Shown here in pieces: positions 27,801 through 37,073 of a DNA stretch of 51,736 nt. The DNA is taken from the NCBI GenBank assembly GCA_024234595.1, contig JACKNZ010000020.1, forward strand, positions 1 through 51,736, given 5' to 3'. A program made the translations under genes and the position numbers. This stretch comes from Moraxellaceae bacterium (GTDB taxonomy: Bacteria; Pseudomonadota; Gammaproteobacteria; Pseudomonadales; Moraxellaceae). The notes under the pieces were generated by a model. That model made no database searches and was not told the origin of the DNA. It was given only the letters and a program-made list of their open reading frames with translations. Position 1 is the stretch's first letter; each line of letters opens with the position of its first letter.

Positions 27801-28782
27801 ATTGATGGTTTTTTTCTAAGCCGCCTATGTGGCGGTGAACTTTAATTACGCTTTGCAGCGCTTTTTTTCTAAGCCGCCTATGTGGCGGTGAACGCCAAAG
27901 CAGCTAATGCCAAACAAGCCGCCTATGTGGCGGTGAACGCTGCAAAGCTGAAGCAACCATCAACATCATTTTTCTAAGCCGCCTATGTGGCGGTGAACCA
28001 TTTGATTGATTGAAGCCGCATAAATTTTTTCTAAGCCGCCTATGTGGCGGTGAACGGTGCACAGCTGTTTTAAACCAAGCTGATTATTTTTTCTAAGCCG
28101 CCTATGTGGCGGTGAACGCCTATGGTAGTTTTCAAGCCGCCTATGCGGTGAACATGCAACAAATATTTGCATTTTTTCTAAGCCGCCTATGTGGCGGTGA
28201 ACCATCAAACGTATTAGCAAGCATGATTAGCTTTTTCTAAGCCGCCTATGTGGCGGTGAACTGAACTCTATTTACGGCTAAGCCTAAGCCGCCTATGTGG
28301 CGGTGAACATTCAATAAGCCGCCTATAAGCATGCATTGCGGTGCTTCTAAGCCGCCTATGTGGCGGTGAACATGCAATGGCGGTGAATTTAAAAATTTTT
28401 TTTTTCTAAGCCGCCTATGTGGCGGTGAACACTATACATGCATGTAACGCATTTGGCAAAAGTATTTAATTTAAGCCGCCTATGTGGCGGTGAACCAACA
28501 AGTCAATTTTCTACCCAATTTCTAAGCCGCCTATGTGGCGGTGAACCGTGAACGTGGCTGTGGCGGTGAACTTTTTTCTAAGCCGCCTATGTGGCGGTGA
28601 ACATTTAATTGCGTAATTATGCCGCACTTTGTTTTTCTAAGCCGCCTATGTGGCGGTGAACGACAACCGCCTATGTGGCGGTGAACAAACCTTTTTCTAA
28701 AGCCGCCTATGTGGCGGTGAACCCAGCAAAAGCCCCAGCAGGGTGGGGAATGTTTTTCTAAGCCGCCTATGTGGCGGTGAAC

Positions 28783-28914
28783 AGTAACTTTACACCAAAA
28801 AAACAAGCTATAACAGTGCTTTAACCCTTAAAAGTAGCAAATACCCCAAGTTTTAGAGCAAGGTTATAACTCATTGATTTTATTATATTGTTAAAGAGCT
28901 TCCAAAACATTGGG
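28783..28914 (-). promoter_or_regulatory. CRISPR leader
   Basis: The 132 bases between the cas6f stop and the first repeat are AT-rich and gene-free. On the minus strand a TATAAT lies in CTCTTTAACAATATAATAAA, close to cas6f; no good -35 is evident. This is the expected place for the array promoter and for Cas1-Cas2/3 spacer insertion. Confidence 0.65.
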
Positions 28915-29511
28915 TTAAAATTCGGGTACAGACACGGTTTTGCTAAGACCGTATGTGCCAAATTTGCCCAGCGTTGCCTCATCGACAACAGTTTTTTTAA
29001 TGTGTAACTTAAACAAATGCTGACCACTCAAACTTTTTAAGCTAATAAACGGCTCGGCAAGGGTGGTGGTGTAGCAATGGTCTTTAAAGTGAGCGGCTGA
29101 CTCCTCTAAGCTAATGTTGCGCCGTTGTGCTTGGTGTGCAATGCGCTTGTCTAGGCTGTCTTTGGGTACGGCGCGGCTATATATGGCATGGCCTGTGACT
29201 TTGGATAAGGGCGTTTCTCTGGCTGAAGTAATATGCACATAGTCAGTGAGTCGCTCTAGCCATTTGCCAAGGTTAAGTTGCTCTAGCGCTTGTGTGGTGT
29301 TGGCAAAAATTCGCACTTTGCTACCCAAACAGCCAAAGCTTTTGTTGGCATCAAGCCGATATTGCGGAAAAGACACCCCATACGGAGTCTTGTCGTGTGT
29401 GTCTTTTTGCTCAACAAAGGCAAGGTGTAGTTGGGTGTAGAGGGTTGACCAAAGTTCATATAACGAATACTCAGGGTTATCCATGAGTGTTAGTTCAATG
29501 TAATGCTTCAT
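28915..29511 (-). CDS. cas6f: Cas6f (Csy4) crRNA-processing endoribonuclease
   Basis: The 198-residue protein cuts the repeat hairpin and stays bound to the 3' handle of crRNA. His29 (YTQLHLAFV) is in the position of the catalytic His of P. aeruginosa Csy4, and the Ser-containing ISLKSLSGQ segment fits its partner residue. A basic helix (DKRIAHQAQRRN) would enter the RNA groove. ATG 29511 has a perfect AGGAGG. It is the last gene of the cas operon, followed by the leader. Confidence 0.93.
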   Translation of the reverse strand: MKHYIELTLMDNPEYSLYELWSTLYTQLHLAFVEQKDTHDKTPYGVSFPQYRLDANKSFGCLGSKVRIFANTTQALEQLNLGKWLERLTDYVHITSARETPLSKVTGHAIYSRAVPKDSLDKRIAHQAQRRNISLEESAAHFKDHCYTTTLAEPFISLKSLSGQHLFKLHIKKTVVDEATLGKFGTYGLSKTVSVPEF

Positions 29512-29523
29512 GGTGTGAGCCTC

Positions 29524-30537
29524 CTAAATACGAATATCTTTAACATACGCCAGTCCTTTTTTACCCAAATAAAAAGCCGATACACCTGCATTATCAATTA
29601 AGGTGGCGAGTTCTTTGGCTTTTTCTTTAGAAATATCAAGATTGATTTCTAGCGTGCCACTGGCTTTGCTTAAAATAGAGGTGACTTCACCTTCGCCTTT
29701 TTTCTTTTCTTTGAGTATGTAAGGATTGCCCCAAACCAGTTTTTGTTTCCCTGTTGTAAAACGCTCCATAAGATTTTTGGGTGTAAAACCATTGTGTGAT
29801 ATGCCAGTTAATCCTCCTCTAGCAGCTCTAATTTCAGAAGTATCAAAAATGTTTGACAATCTTTCTAGCTGCAAATATAAAGCTGAGCAATAAAATGGTA
29901 GGGCTTCATAAATGCTGTTTTTCTCTTTTGGGGAGAAATTTGGATATTTGCTAGAAAAATACAGTTTAGCTGTCGTTGCGTTTTCAGTATTCGGTAGTTT
30001 AGCCTTTTTTATATCTTCCAATTTTGAAAGTATGGCGAGTGGTTCTAAAATTGGTTTATGGCTACTGATGTCATAGTTTTTGTTCAAAATAAACTTCAGT
30101 AAGTCTTCTCCTTCTAGCCATAATACACGCCAAAAATCTTCAGAAAACGAAGATGTTAGCCAAGGGTCATTGGTTTTAATCAAGCCTGTGAAGGTGTTTT
30201 GGTCGGTACTCCCAGACACATTACGAATATAAGCCATTTCGTTGGTTATTAAGGGTTTATCGACAATATCTGTATCTTGTAACACTGTCTCAATATCTGC
30301 AAAGTAGTAATTGGGTTGCAATCTTGCTTGATATAGCTTTTGTTGGTCGCCAATTAAACGATTCAAAACACCCATGACCGTATTTTTGGTTATGGAATGT
30401 TGCATAAAATTTCCAGCTTGTTTTAGCGTGGTCATTGAACCAACAAAGTTACGTCCACCTTTAGGTAACGGCTCATTATTAGAGCCATCTAAAAAAGAGT
30501 TTCGCCAAGAGGCTTCGTATTCAATGGTTATTTTCAT
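29524..30537 (-). CDS. cas5fv: Cas5fv, variant Cas5 of type I-F2
   Basis: This 337-residue protein sits between cas7fv and cas6f, exactly where Cas5fv is in Shewanella putrefaciens CN-32. It has the small-strand N-terminus (MKITIEYEASWRNSF), a long helical insert (about 110-250) and a C-terminal strand region (SGTLEINLDISKEKAK). In the CN-32 structure an extra helical domain of Cas5fv does the PAM reading and DNA wedging otherwise done by Cas8f (family knowledge); the insert here fits that role. No residue-level PAM contact can be assigned by eye. Confidence 0.85.
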   Translation of the reverse strand: MKITIEYEASWRNSFLDGSNNEPLPKGGRNFVGSMTTLKQAGNFMQHSITKNTVMGVLNRLIGDQQKLYQARLQPNYYFADIETVLQDTDIVDKPLITNEMAYIRNVSGSTDQNTFTGLIKTNDPWLTSSFSEDFWRVLWLEGEDLLKFILNKNYDISSHKPILEPLAILSKLEDIKKAKLPNTENATTAKLYFSSKYPNFSPKEKNSIYEALPFYCSALYLQLERLSNIFDTSEIRAARGGLTGISHNGFTPKNLMERFTTGKQKLVWGNPYILKEKKKGEGEVTSILSKASGTLEINLDISKEKAKELATLIDNAGVSAFYLGKKGLAYVKDIRI

Positions 30538-30545
30538 GTCGTCAC

Positions 30546-31493
30546 CTATTTGGCATAAAAATAAACAGCGTAATCTGATTCGGGCGTGGGGTTAATCGCA
30601 TCAGGCGAGCGTTTAATACGCATCATTTTGTTGCTGTCGTTGTAGTCAACTTCAATGCTATCAACATACATATAGCCTTTGGCTTGTTTGATATTCAGCT
30701 CGGCTATCATATTGAGTGTGTGTTGAACCAAAATATCAATCGCTGTGTTATCAAGCAAAATTCCCGCTTCGCCTTCCTCAAAAATAGTCCCGTTACGCAC
30801 ATAATTGGCATGAAAAACAGCTTTAGGCTCGCGGTTAGGGTCTAATGATTTAATAAAATCTTGTACTACTTGAGCAATTTTTTCTCCTTCACCTTCTTTA
30901 ACAATCATGGCAGCACGGTCAAATTTTTTGTCTAAAGAAATAAATTCTAATTGCTCAATGCTAATTGAGCCGTAAGCGGTATATTGGGTATCGCCAAAGG
31001 TGGTTTTAGAAAAAAAGGAGGTGCTATCACGTTCGCCAGCTTGACCAAATTGCTCAAAATTACCATTGCCTAATTGGTCAATAAAATCTTCAAGTAATAA
31101 AGGACTGGTGCGTTTACATTGACTTGATGGCACAACATAACCACGAATCAAGCCCGTTATAGAGGCTAATACATCTGTCAAATTTTTATCTTTGGCATAA
31201 TGCAGGTCAAAGGCTTGGTCGCGGAATAAATGGTGACGAATACAATTTTGACTTATGTACAACGGCGTTTGACTAAAGTCGATGTCAGTGGCTTGTTTTT
31301 TATATTTGTAGCCTGTTTCTTCTTTAATTTTACCCGTTAAATTAGTATAACCTCGCAATTTGGGTAGAGTGTGATTGTCCACTGTTTTGCCATCATCGCC
31401 TGTGAGTGTTGTTGGGCCATTCCAATTAACTACGCCATAGCCAAAAGCGGTAATTTTAAAGTCCACGCTTTTAATGCCAGTTACTTTGTTCAT
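30546..31493 (-). CDS. cas7fv: Cas7fv backbone protein of type I-F2 Cascade
   Basis: This 315-residue RAMP protein would polymerise along crRNA as the Cascade backbone. Recognisable parts are the N-terminus VDFKITAFGYGVVNWNGPT, the conserved PLYISQNCIRHHLF (about 75-88) and GLIRGYVVPSSQCKRTSPL. It differs from classical Csy3 and resembles the CN-32 variant. It starts three bases after cas2-3 and ends eight bases before cas5fv. Confidence 0.88.
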   Translation of the reverse strand: MNKVTGIKSVDFKITAFGYGVVNWNGPTTLTGDDGKTVDNHTLPKLRGYTNLTGKIKEETGYKYKKQATDIDFSQTPLYISQNCIRHHLFRDQAFDLHYAKDKNLTDVLASITGLIRGYVVPSSQCKRTSPLLLEDFIDQLGNGNFEQFGQAGERDSTSFFSKTTFGDTQYTAYGSISIEQLEFISLDKKFDRAAMIVKEGEGEKIAQVVQDFIKSLDPNREPKAVFHANYVRNGTIFEEGEAGILLDNTAIDILVQHTLNMIAELNIKQAKGYMYVDSIEVDYNDSNKMMRIKRSPDAINPTPESDYAVYFYAK

Positions 31494-31496
31494 GTT

Positions 31497-34457
31497 TTAG
31501 TCCTCGTTGTTGTTTAATAAGTCTTTCATGGCAATCATGCCAATAGGTTGTTTGTCGCACTCAACATAATAAATAGCTTCTGCTGGTGCGGTTTTTTCGC
31601 CTAACTGATGGAGTAAATCATCAGGCGTATAACTCAAATAAAGTGGGTATTCGGGGTCACGCGCAAAGTTTTCTAATAGTATTTTTCTTACCGTCACTTT
31701 GTTGGCAGGAATCCCTTCAATAATGCTTGTTTTATCAATTCTTGCGTGTCGTTGAGCCATATAATCAACTAAACCATAATTGCGTATGGTATCGAGTGAT
31801 TCTGTCAGATTATCAAATTGTTCAGTATCATTAACAGCAAATTGATAGGTGTAACGATTTAAAACGACAGGCTGTGTCGGGTTGTTGACATCACAAACGG
31901 CCATTTGCACAAAACGATTATCCCCACGCAAGGAGTTTTTGCTAATTTTGGCTCGGCCTTCGGTTTGGGCTTTTTTAGAGGGCATCACAAGCGGTTCATT
32001 AACTTTATTTGTCAGAATGTTAATGCTTGTTTTAATGGCAGCAAGTAAGTCACTCCTAACCGCTGTTTGGCACTGTTCTGACTGATAAAAGTCGGTATAT
32101 ATTTGGTAAAGTTGTGCGAGCTTGATAGGTTGTTCATCTAACTGAGCAAGTAAGTCATACCAAGCCTTTGCCGATTGCAAACTATTGAGCGAGTGTAAAA
32201 ACTTGGCACTACCATCAACACACTTACCTTTACTAACGCTATCGGTAATAGCAATAGTCAGCACGCTGATAGTATCTTTATTAAGCCCAAAACGATTAAG
32301 TCGTCCTAAACGCTGCAATATATTTTCGGCAGTCGTCATCTCGCTCACCATATAATCACAACTAATGTTAAGCGATGCTTGCACAATCGGGCCACTGCGT
32401 AAAATACGGTACTTGTTTGTGCCATCACGCTTAAAAGAGTCATAAACTTCTTCAAAAAGTTGTTTTTTATCGCTCTTTTTAAATTTCGAGTGCAGCAAAA
32501 TGCTACCTTTTTCTTGCTGTTGATTTTGAATAAAACTCAGTTGAGCCGTTTTGGCGGTATTGCTGATTACAAAGGTTTTATCGGTTTGTGGCTTGTAAAA
32601 GGGGTTGGATTCATCACGGATTTTGCTATCAAAGTGACAAAATTCAATTTTATATAGGCACTCATTAAAAGAGGGCATCACTGCTACATCATCACTATCA
32701 ATGCCTAATACTTCTTTTAAGTAAAAATAATGTGGCGTAGCCGAGACTAATAAAGTGTTGGCTTGCCTTTCTCTTAGTTTTTTACAGGCAATCAGTTCGG
32801 CAAATAACAAAGTAAAAGCGGGTTCAGTCACGTACTCATGGTACTCATCAAACACCACATGAGCATTCATAAACTGTATCAGCATATCAATTTTGCTATG
32901 GCTGATAATGGCACTCAAAATTTGGTCGATGGTAGTAATGATAATATCGGCCGAAAAGTAGTCTTTTTCGGGCGTTTTGTTATCCCATGTGTTAGTAAAT
33001 TTAAATTCACCTGTGGCAATTTCAATCTTGGTATTAGGCAGGTAATGTTGGGTGAGTTCATCAAAGATACCTTGACACACTTGTACACGCGGACAAATCC
33101 AAATAATTTGTTGGGCATTTTTGAGTGTTGCCCATTCAAGAGCAATTTTTGTTTTGCCACAGCCTGCGGCACCAGCTAACACGCTAACCGAATCTTTATC
33201 GCTCAGCTCTTTTGCTATTTCATGCTGTTTTTGTGTTCTTTCGCTATTAGGAAACTGTGTTAGGTAGTCTTTAATTTGACTGCTTAAATTGCTCTCAAGG
33301 GTTAATGCTTTAGTGACTAATTCGAGTAAAGAGTTATTTTTAATGTGATGCAGTAGGGCAGGAGCTGATAAAGCGGATACAAGTCGGTCAGCAGTAATCA
33401 CACAAGCACGAATCACATTGCAATTACCATTATCTTTGGCTTCTTTAGCAAAGTTATCAAAAGTTTCTTTATTTGGTGAATAAACTTTAAATGCTGGTAA
33501 GCCAATACCTTGAGTATTAAGTTCTTCCACAAATTGGCTCTCAGGTTTTGACCAGTTGAGTTTATTTAAAATAGATTCATGGGTGCTAGTGTAGGTGGCG
33601 GCTAACGCATCTACCTTTTCTAAAACACTAAAGCCGCTTTCAAAAAACGCTTGTATCTTGTTGTTAAGGCTTGCCTCAAACACTTCATAAATATCATTAA
33701 GGCTATCGAATTTTTTGCTGCCTTTATCATTTTTACGAAAAGGTTTGGCATGATGCCAATAAATAACGTGTTCAATATAGCGTTTGTGTGCTGGGTTAAT
33801 CGCGGATTTTTTTCCAGCGTGCTGTTCAAAGGCTTTAAATGCCACATAAGAAATTTCATTGTGGCGTGGGTGTTTGTCAAAACTGAATTTGTTATCGTCA
33901 ATGTGTTGGCCATCTTCGGCAACAAAAGTTTTGCTTTTATCTTTAGTGACCCATGTTTGAAACTGTGGGTCAATTTTGCCAACATCATGCAAGCAACCTA
34001 CAATAAAAGCACTGAGCGCAAATTTTTCTTTGTTTTCTGTTAGTACCGCCAAACACAGTTGTTGTGCAACATAACCCACCGCAAATAAATGCTCAATTAA
34101 CGGCTGATAATGTGTATTGGCATACAATACATCTTTTTGTGGTTTGATATTCACAATATCCATAAACACCTCTTTGCTAGTAAAATTCACCGCCACAAAC
34201 CCTTCTTTGCTAAACTTATTTCTATTACCCACAATCCATACCAACTCACTCCGCAACCGTGAGCGCAACCAATGACAAGCCACTGCTGTGTTTTTAGTTA
34301 CAGTTTTGCGTAATAGTTGTTTAACTGCCAATAAACCATCTTCGGTAATCACCGTTTGCCAAGTGTTGTCACCAATACGATTAGCAAAGGCATCTAGCAC
34401 GCGCCGTGTACGGTTAATGGCTTTTTTGTCGCATTGGCTTACAAAGGTAACGAGCAT
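31497..34457 (-). CDS. cas2-3: Cas2-Cas3 fusion nuclease-helicase
   Basis: A 986-residue protein with the I-F-specific Cas2 domain fused to Cas3. Residues 1-95 are Cas2-like (LVTFVSQCDKKAINRTRRVL, ACHWLRSRLRSE). The HD nuclease has VGCLHDVGK (about 148-156). The SF2 helicase has Walker A AGAAGCGKTK, a DEYH box (VVFDEYHEY) and motif VI in LQRLGRLNRFG. It supplies Cas2 for spacer acquisition with Cas1 and degrades target DNA once Cascade has bound. Length is slightly shorter than typical I-F Cas2-3. Confidence 0.95.
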   Translation of the reverse strand: MLVTFVSQCDKKAINRTRRVLDAFANRIGDNTWQTVITEDGLLAVKQLLRKTVTKNTAVACHWLRSRLRSELVWIVGNRNKFSKEGFVAVNFTSKEVFMDIVNIKPQKDVLYANTHYQPLIEHLFAVGYVAQQLCLAVLTENKEKFALSAFIVGCLHDVGKIDPQFQTWVTKDKSKTFVAEDGQHIDDNKFSFDKHPRHNEISYVAFKAFEQHAGKKSAINPAHKRYIEHVIYWHHAKPFRKNDKGSKKFDSLNDIYEVFEASLNNKIQAFFESGFSVLEKVDALAATYTSTHESILNKLNWSKPESQFVEELNTQGIGLPAFKVYSPNKETFDNFAKEAKDNGNCNVIRACVITADRLVSALSAPALLHHIKNNSLLELVTKALTLESNLSSQIKDYLTQFPNSERTQKQHEIAKELSDKDSVSVLAGAAGCGKTKIALEWATLKNAQQIIWICPRVQVCQGIFDELTQHYLPNTKIEIATGEFKFTNTWDNKTPEKDYFSADIIITTIDQILSAIISHSKIDMLIQFMNAHVVFDEYHEYVTEPAFTLLFAELIACKKLRERQANTLLVSATPHYFYLKEVLGIDSDDVAVMPSFNECLYKIEFCHFDSKIRDESNPFYKPQTDKTFVISNTAKTAQLSFIQNQQQEKGSILLHSKFKKSDKKQLFEEVYDSFKRDGTNKYRILRSGPIVQASLNISCDYMVSEMTTAENILQRLGRLNRFGLNKDTISVLTIAITDSVSKGKCVDGSAKFLHSLNSLQSAKAWYDLLAQLDEQPIKLAQLYQIYTDFYQSEQCQTAVRSDLLAAIKTSINILTNKVNEPLVMPSKKAQTEGRAKISKNSLRGDNRFVQMAVCDVNNPTQPVVLNRYTYQFAVNDTEQFDNLTESLDTIRNYGLVDYMAQRHARIDKTSIIEGIPANKVTVRKILLENFARDPEYPLYLSYTPDDLLHQLGEKTAPAEAIYYVECDKQPIGMIAMKDLLNNNED

Positions 34458-34511
34458 AAGTTTTCCTTAAAAAAGGGAGTTATCCACACATTTTTTATAT
34501 AACGATGAAGT

Positions 34512-34590
34512 CCCCTCTCCTCGTAGGAGAGGGCTAGGGTGAGGTCTAAGAATTACCCCTCACCCCAACCCTCTCCCAGTGGGAGAGGGA
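34512..34590. repeat. Nested palindrome (MITE-like) between cas1 and cas2-3
   Basis: CCCTCTCCTCGTAGGAGAGGG (34513-34533) and CCCTCTCCCAGTGGGAGAGGG (34569-34589) are each hairpins. The whole block also folds as GAGAGGG-CTA-GGGTGAGG against CCTCACCCC-AA-CCCTCTC. It abuts the cas1 stop and lies 55 bases before the cas2-3 start, so it could separate the two transcripts. Confidence 0.85.
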
Positions 34591-34592
34591 GG

Positions 34593-35540
34593 CTATTTTG
34601 TTGTTAAAGCCGCCTGTTTAACTTGCTCAAACATAAAATCCAACGCCTTATGCTCGGTAAACTTTTGTAGCACTTGCTGTCTAAATTCTTGCTCTGTGGC
34701 TTTTTCTTTGGCGCAAATAAAAGCCAGTGGCAATACCAGTGTGTCCTTAACCAAATCCGCCACATCAAACACCAAGGCACCGCGCCGCGTTTTGCCGTGC
34801 ATTACTGCAAAACCATGTGGAATGCCTAAAACCCACAACGTGGTAGCCGCTAAACCATAGGCCAAATAATTGCCGTGGTTTAAAAACTCATTGGCAGTAT
34901 CGCTGGAGTCACGGTCACGTACAAAATTTGCAAGCTTGCAACGCGTGGCGGCGGCTTTGTATAAGCGTTTGGTGAGGAGCATTTCGTCATTAAGCAAATC
35001 ACCAATTTTTTGGCTGTTGCTAATATCATTTTTAAAGGTGGCAAGGGCAGTGCTAATGTCGGTATCGTTTACATAAAAGCCTTCGCCTTGCAAGTCACGG
35101 TCTTTTGTCCAAATACGGCTTAAATAATCTATTCGCGCTTGTTGAAAGGCTTGGGCAACCTGTAAGCGTTTTTGATCGTCAAACCAAAAACTTAGCCAGC
35201 CTTGTACATATTCGGTGGGACGGTACTCGCTTTGGGGGCTTAGCCATTCTATTTCTGCCCCTGCAAATAACGGTGTGCCTCCGCCGCCACAAAAGCCCAC
35301 CAATACGCCTGCACTGCATAACATACGCATGGCGGCTTGGGTAATGGATGTGCCTGTGCCAAGTAAAATCACGGTGGTATTGGCAATCGGAATGTTCCAG
35401 TAGTAGTTTTCGTCTTTACCTTCGGTGAGGTATAACACGCGGCCATCTTTTTGCATCACCCGACAATGCTCAAGGTAATACATATTGGCGCGTTTGGAGT
35501 GCAAAATGGCTTTGAGGGCGGAGGGGGATAAATCGTCCAT
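34593..35540 (-). CDS. cas1: Cas1 integrase (I-F type)
   Basis: The 315-residue Cas1 inserts new spacers at the leader. The metal-binding residues are visible as Glu in LLNDEMLLTKRLY (about 187), His in FAVMHGKTRRGAL and Asp in VFDVADLVKDT. The sequence RANMYYLEHCRVMQKDGRV is typical of I-F Cas1. It is first in the cas operon, 61 bases after the end of the bepA-like gene; no strong promoter is visible there. All catalytic positions are intact, so acquisition is possible. Confidence 0.95.
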   Translation of the reverse strand: MDDLSPSALKAILHSKRANMYYLEHCRVMQKDGRVLYLTEGKDENYYWNIPIANTTVILLGTGTSITQAAMRMLCSAGVLVGFCGGGGTPLFAGAEIEWLSPQSEYRPTEYVQGWLSFWFDDQKRLQVAQAFQQARIDYLSRIWTKDRDLQGEGFYVNDTDISTALATFKNDISNSQKIGDLLNDEMLLTKRLYKAAATRCKLANFVRDRDSSDTANEFLNHGNYLAYGLAATTLWVLGIPHGFAVMHGKTRRGALVFDVADLVKDTLVLPLAFICAKEKATEQEFRQQVLQKFTEHKALDFMFEQVKQAALTTK

Positions 35541-35601
35541 GAGCGTTTCCTATCAGTTTTACACTTAGAATTTACTCCAATTAAGCCTTAATATACAAGT
35601 T

Positions 35602-37038
35602 CTAACGCAACTTCTTACTATTGGCTTTTATCTCTAACAAATTCTGTTTGCGGCTAATAATTTTGGCCAGCAAAGGATAGTTCTCTTGCGCTAAACGCTG
35701 TGCTTGCTCAAGGTCTTTAAGTGCTTTTTCTATATCACCTAACAAAAAGCTATATTCGGCACGCGCTCTTAACAAATTTAAACCGTCTTTTTGGGCTTGA
35801 TACACTTCGGTCAATTTTTGCCACACATACGGGTCTTCGGGGCGTTCATAAGACAAAGGTTTAAGCCATATTAACGCTTGCTCGTATTGTTTATTTTTAA
35901 TAGCGGCATTTGCAGCATAAAATCTTAGCGCATCATTATTAGGGTTTAACAGCAAGGCTTGCTGCAAAAGCTTTAAGGCTGTTTGAGCTTGATTGTCGGC
36001 TAACTCAATATCGGCCTCTGCAATCACATAATCAATGCGTTGTGGCCACTGTTGGCGAAGTTTTTTAACCTGTTGTCGTGCCGCCTCATAGTCTTCGCTA
36101 TTAAGTAACAAAAACGTCAGTGCAAGTCTAGCAACTTGGTTATCGGGATTGTCTTGTAATTGTTGTTGCAAGGCAGAAATCTTAGCGCGGTCTTTAGGGT
36201 TAATAATCGCCAGTAGTCGGGTTCTAATTAACTGATAATCTAGGCTAGTCAATGTGCCAGTTTGCGGTAATTGACGGGCGCGGAGGGTACTATCGGCAAT
36301 CCGTTCTTGGCTCAAAGGATGGGTTAACAAAAACTCGGGCATAAAGCCTAACGCCCGTACTTGTTTATCCATTTTAACAAAAAAATCGGCCATCGCTTGT
36401 GGATTAAACCCTGCGGCCAACAAAGTTTGCATACCCAAATGGTCGGCCTCGCGCTCATGCAAACGGCTATAACTGAGTTGTTTATCAATTAAAGCTGCTT
36501 GAGTAGATAAACCCAATGCCAACCCTGCATCACTGTCGCTGGCACTACTTAAGGCAATACTGGCTAAAATAGCTGCCAAATATAGCCAGCTATCACCGCT
36601 TTGTGCTTGACTAGCACGCGCATAGTGATGTTGGTCAATGTGTGCCAACTCGTGAGCCAATACTGCTGCCACTTCGGCCTCGTTATCGGCATATAGTAAT
36701 AACCCTGCATTAACGCCAATTACGCCACCCATCACCGCAAAAGCATTGATATTGCGGTCAGGTAACAACACTAATTGTAATTGTTGATGTTTGCTTTGGG
36801 CGGCAAAAGCCAGTTTGTAACTGAGGTTTTCTAAATAGTTATTGATGAGAGGGTCACTTAAAACAGGTGTGCTGGCGCGTAACTCACGCAAAAATTGTCG
36901 GCCAAGGGCGTATTCTTGCGCCGCATTGACGCTAAATGTGGCAAAATCGGGCAAGGTGTTTGTATCTTGAGCATGATTAAGGCTTGCTTGCCCCCACAGC
37001 AGCCCAACACATAGCAAAGACCGTAAAAAATGCGCCAT
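35602..37038 (-). CDS. Periplasmic M48 zinc metalloprotease with TPRs (BepA-like)
   Basis: A 478-residue exported protein with a signal peptide (AHFLRSLLCVGLLWGQASLNHA). The M48 catalytic motif is LAHELAHIDQHH (HExxH), with a third ligand in LHEREADHLGMQ. Several TPR-like repeats fill the second half (about 290-470). BepA (YfgC) helps assemble or degrade outer-membrane barrel proteins such as LptD. I start at ATG 37038 rather than TTG 37044. It diverges from the tusA-like gene over only 35 bases, the same pair as PA1005-PA1006 in P. aeruginosa. Confidence 0.9.
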   Translation of the reverse strand: MAHFLRSLLCVGLLWGQASLNHAQDTNTLPDFATFSVNAAQEYALGRQFLRELRASTPVLSDPLINNYLENLSYKLAFAAQSKHQQLQLVLLPDRNINAFAVMGGVIGVNAGLLLYADNEAEVAAVLAHELAHIDQHHYARASQAQSGDSWLYLAAILASIALSSASDSDAGLALGLSTQAALIDKQLSYSRLHEREADHLGMQTLLAAGFNPQAMADFFVKMDKQVRALGFMPEFLLTHPLSQERIADSTLRARQLPQTGTLTSLDYQLIRTRLLAIINPKDRAKISALQQQLQDNPDNQVARLALTFLLLNSEDYEAARQQVKKLRQQWPQRIDYVIAEADIELADNQAQTALKLLQQALLLNPNNDALRFYAANAAIKNKQYEQALIWLKPLSYERPEDPYVWQKLTEVYQAQKDGLNLLRARAEYSFLLGDIEKALKDLEQAQRLAQENYPLLAKIISRKQNLLEIKANSKKLR

Positions 37039-37073
37039 AATCAATAGGTATTAAAAATCATTAGGAAAGCACC

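Larger units (their letters stand above)
23670..28782 (-). CRISPR. Long type I-F2 CRISPR array, only partly regular
   Basis: By eye about 75-80 copies of a 28-nt repeat are visible. In the transcribed (minus) sense it starts GTTCACCGCC and ends GGCTTAGAAA, with an internal hairpin (CCGCC...GGCGG) of the type Cas6f cuts. The array follows the cas operon in the same direction, so the leader is at 28783-28914 and the oldest spacers are on the left. Five units at the left (23670-23937) are textbook: repeat 28, spacer 32. From 23938 to about 24839 repeats are broken. From 24840 to 28782 most repeats are exact, but spacers vary from under 10 to about 40 bases and many hold repeat fragments or long T-runs. 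Confidence 0.9.

Noticed and set aside
23645..28806. Many open frames in the array with repeated VHRHIGG, SPPHRRL or LSRLCGGE peptides
   Set aside because: They are translations of the CRISPR repeat in different frames, with no ribosome sites, and end at random spacer positions.
28915..35540. Possible type I-F1 or transposon-linked I-F3 system
   Set aside because: I-F1 needs cas8f (csy1), which is missing. I-F3 lacks cas1 and cas2-3 and carries tniQ and tnsABC, while here cas1 and cas2-3 are intact and no Tn7-like gene is present.
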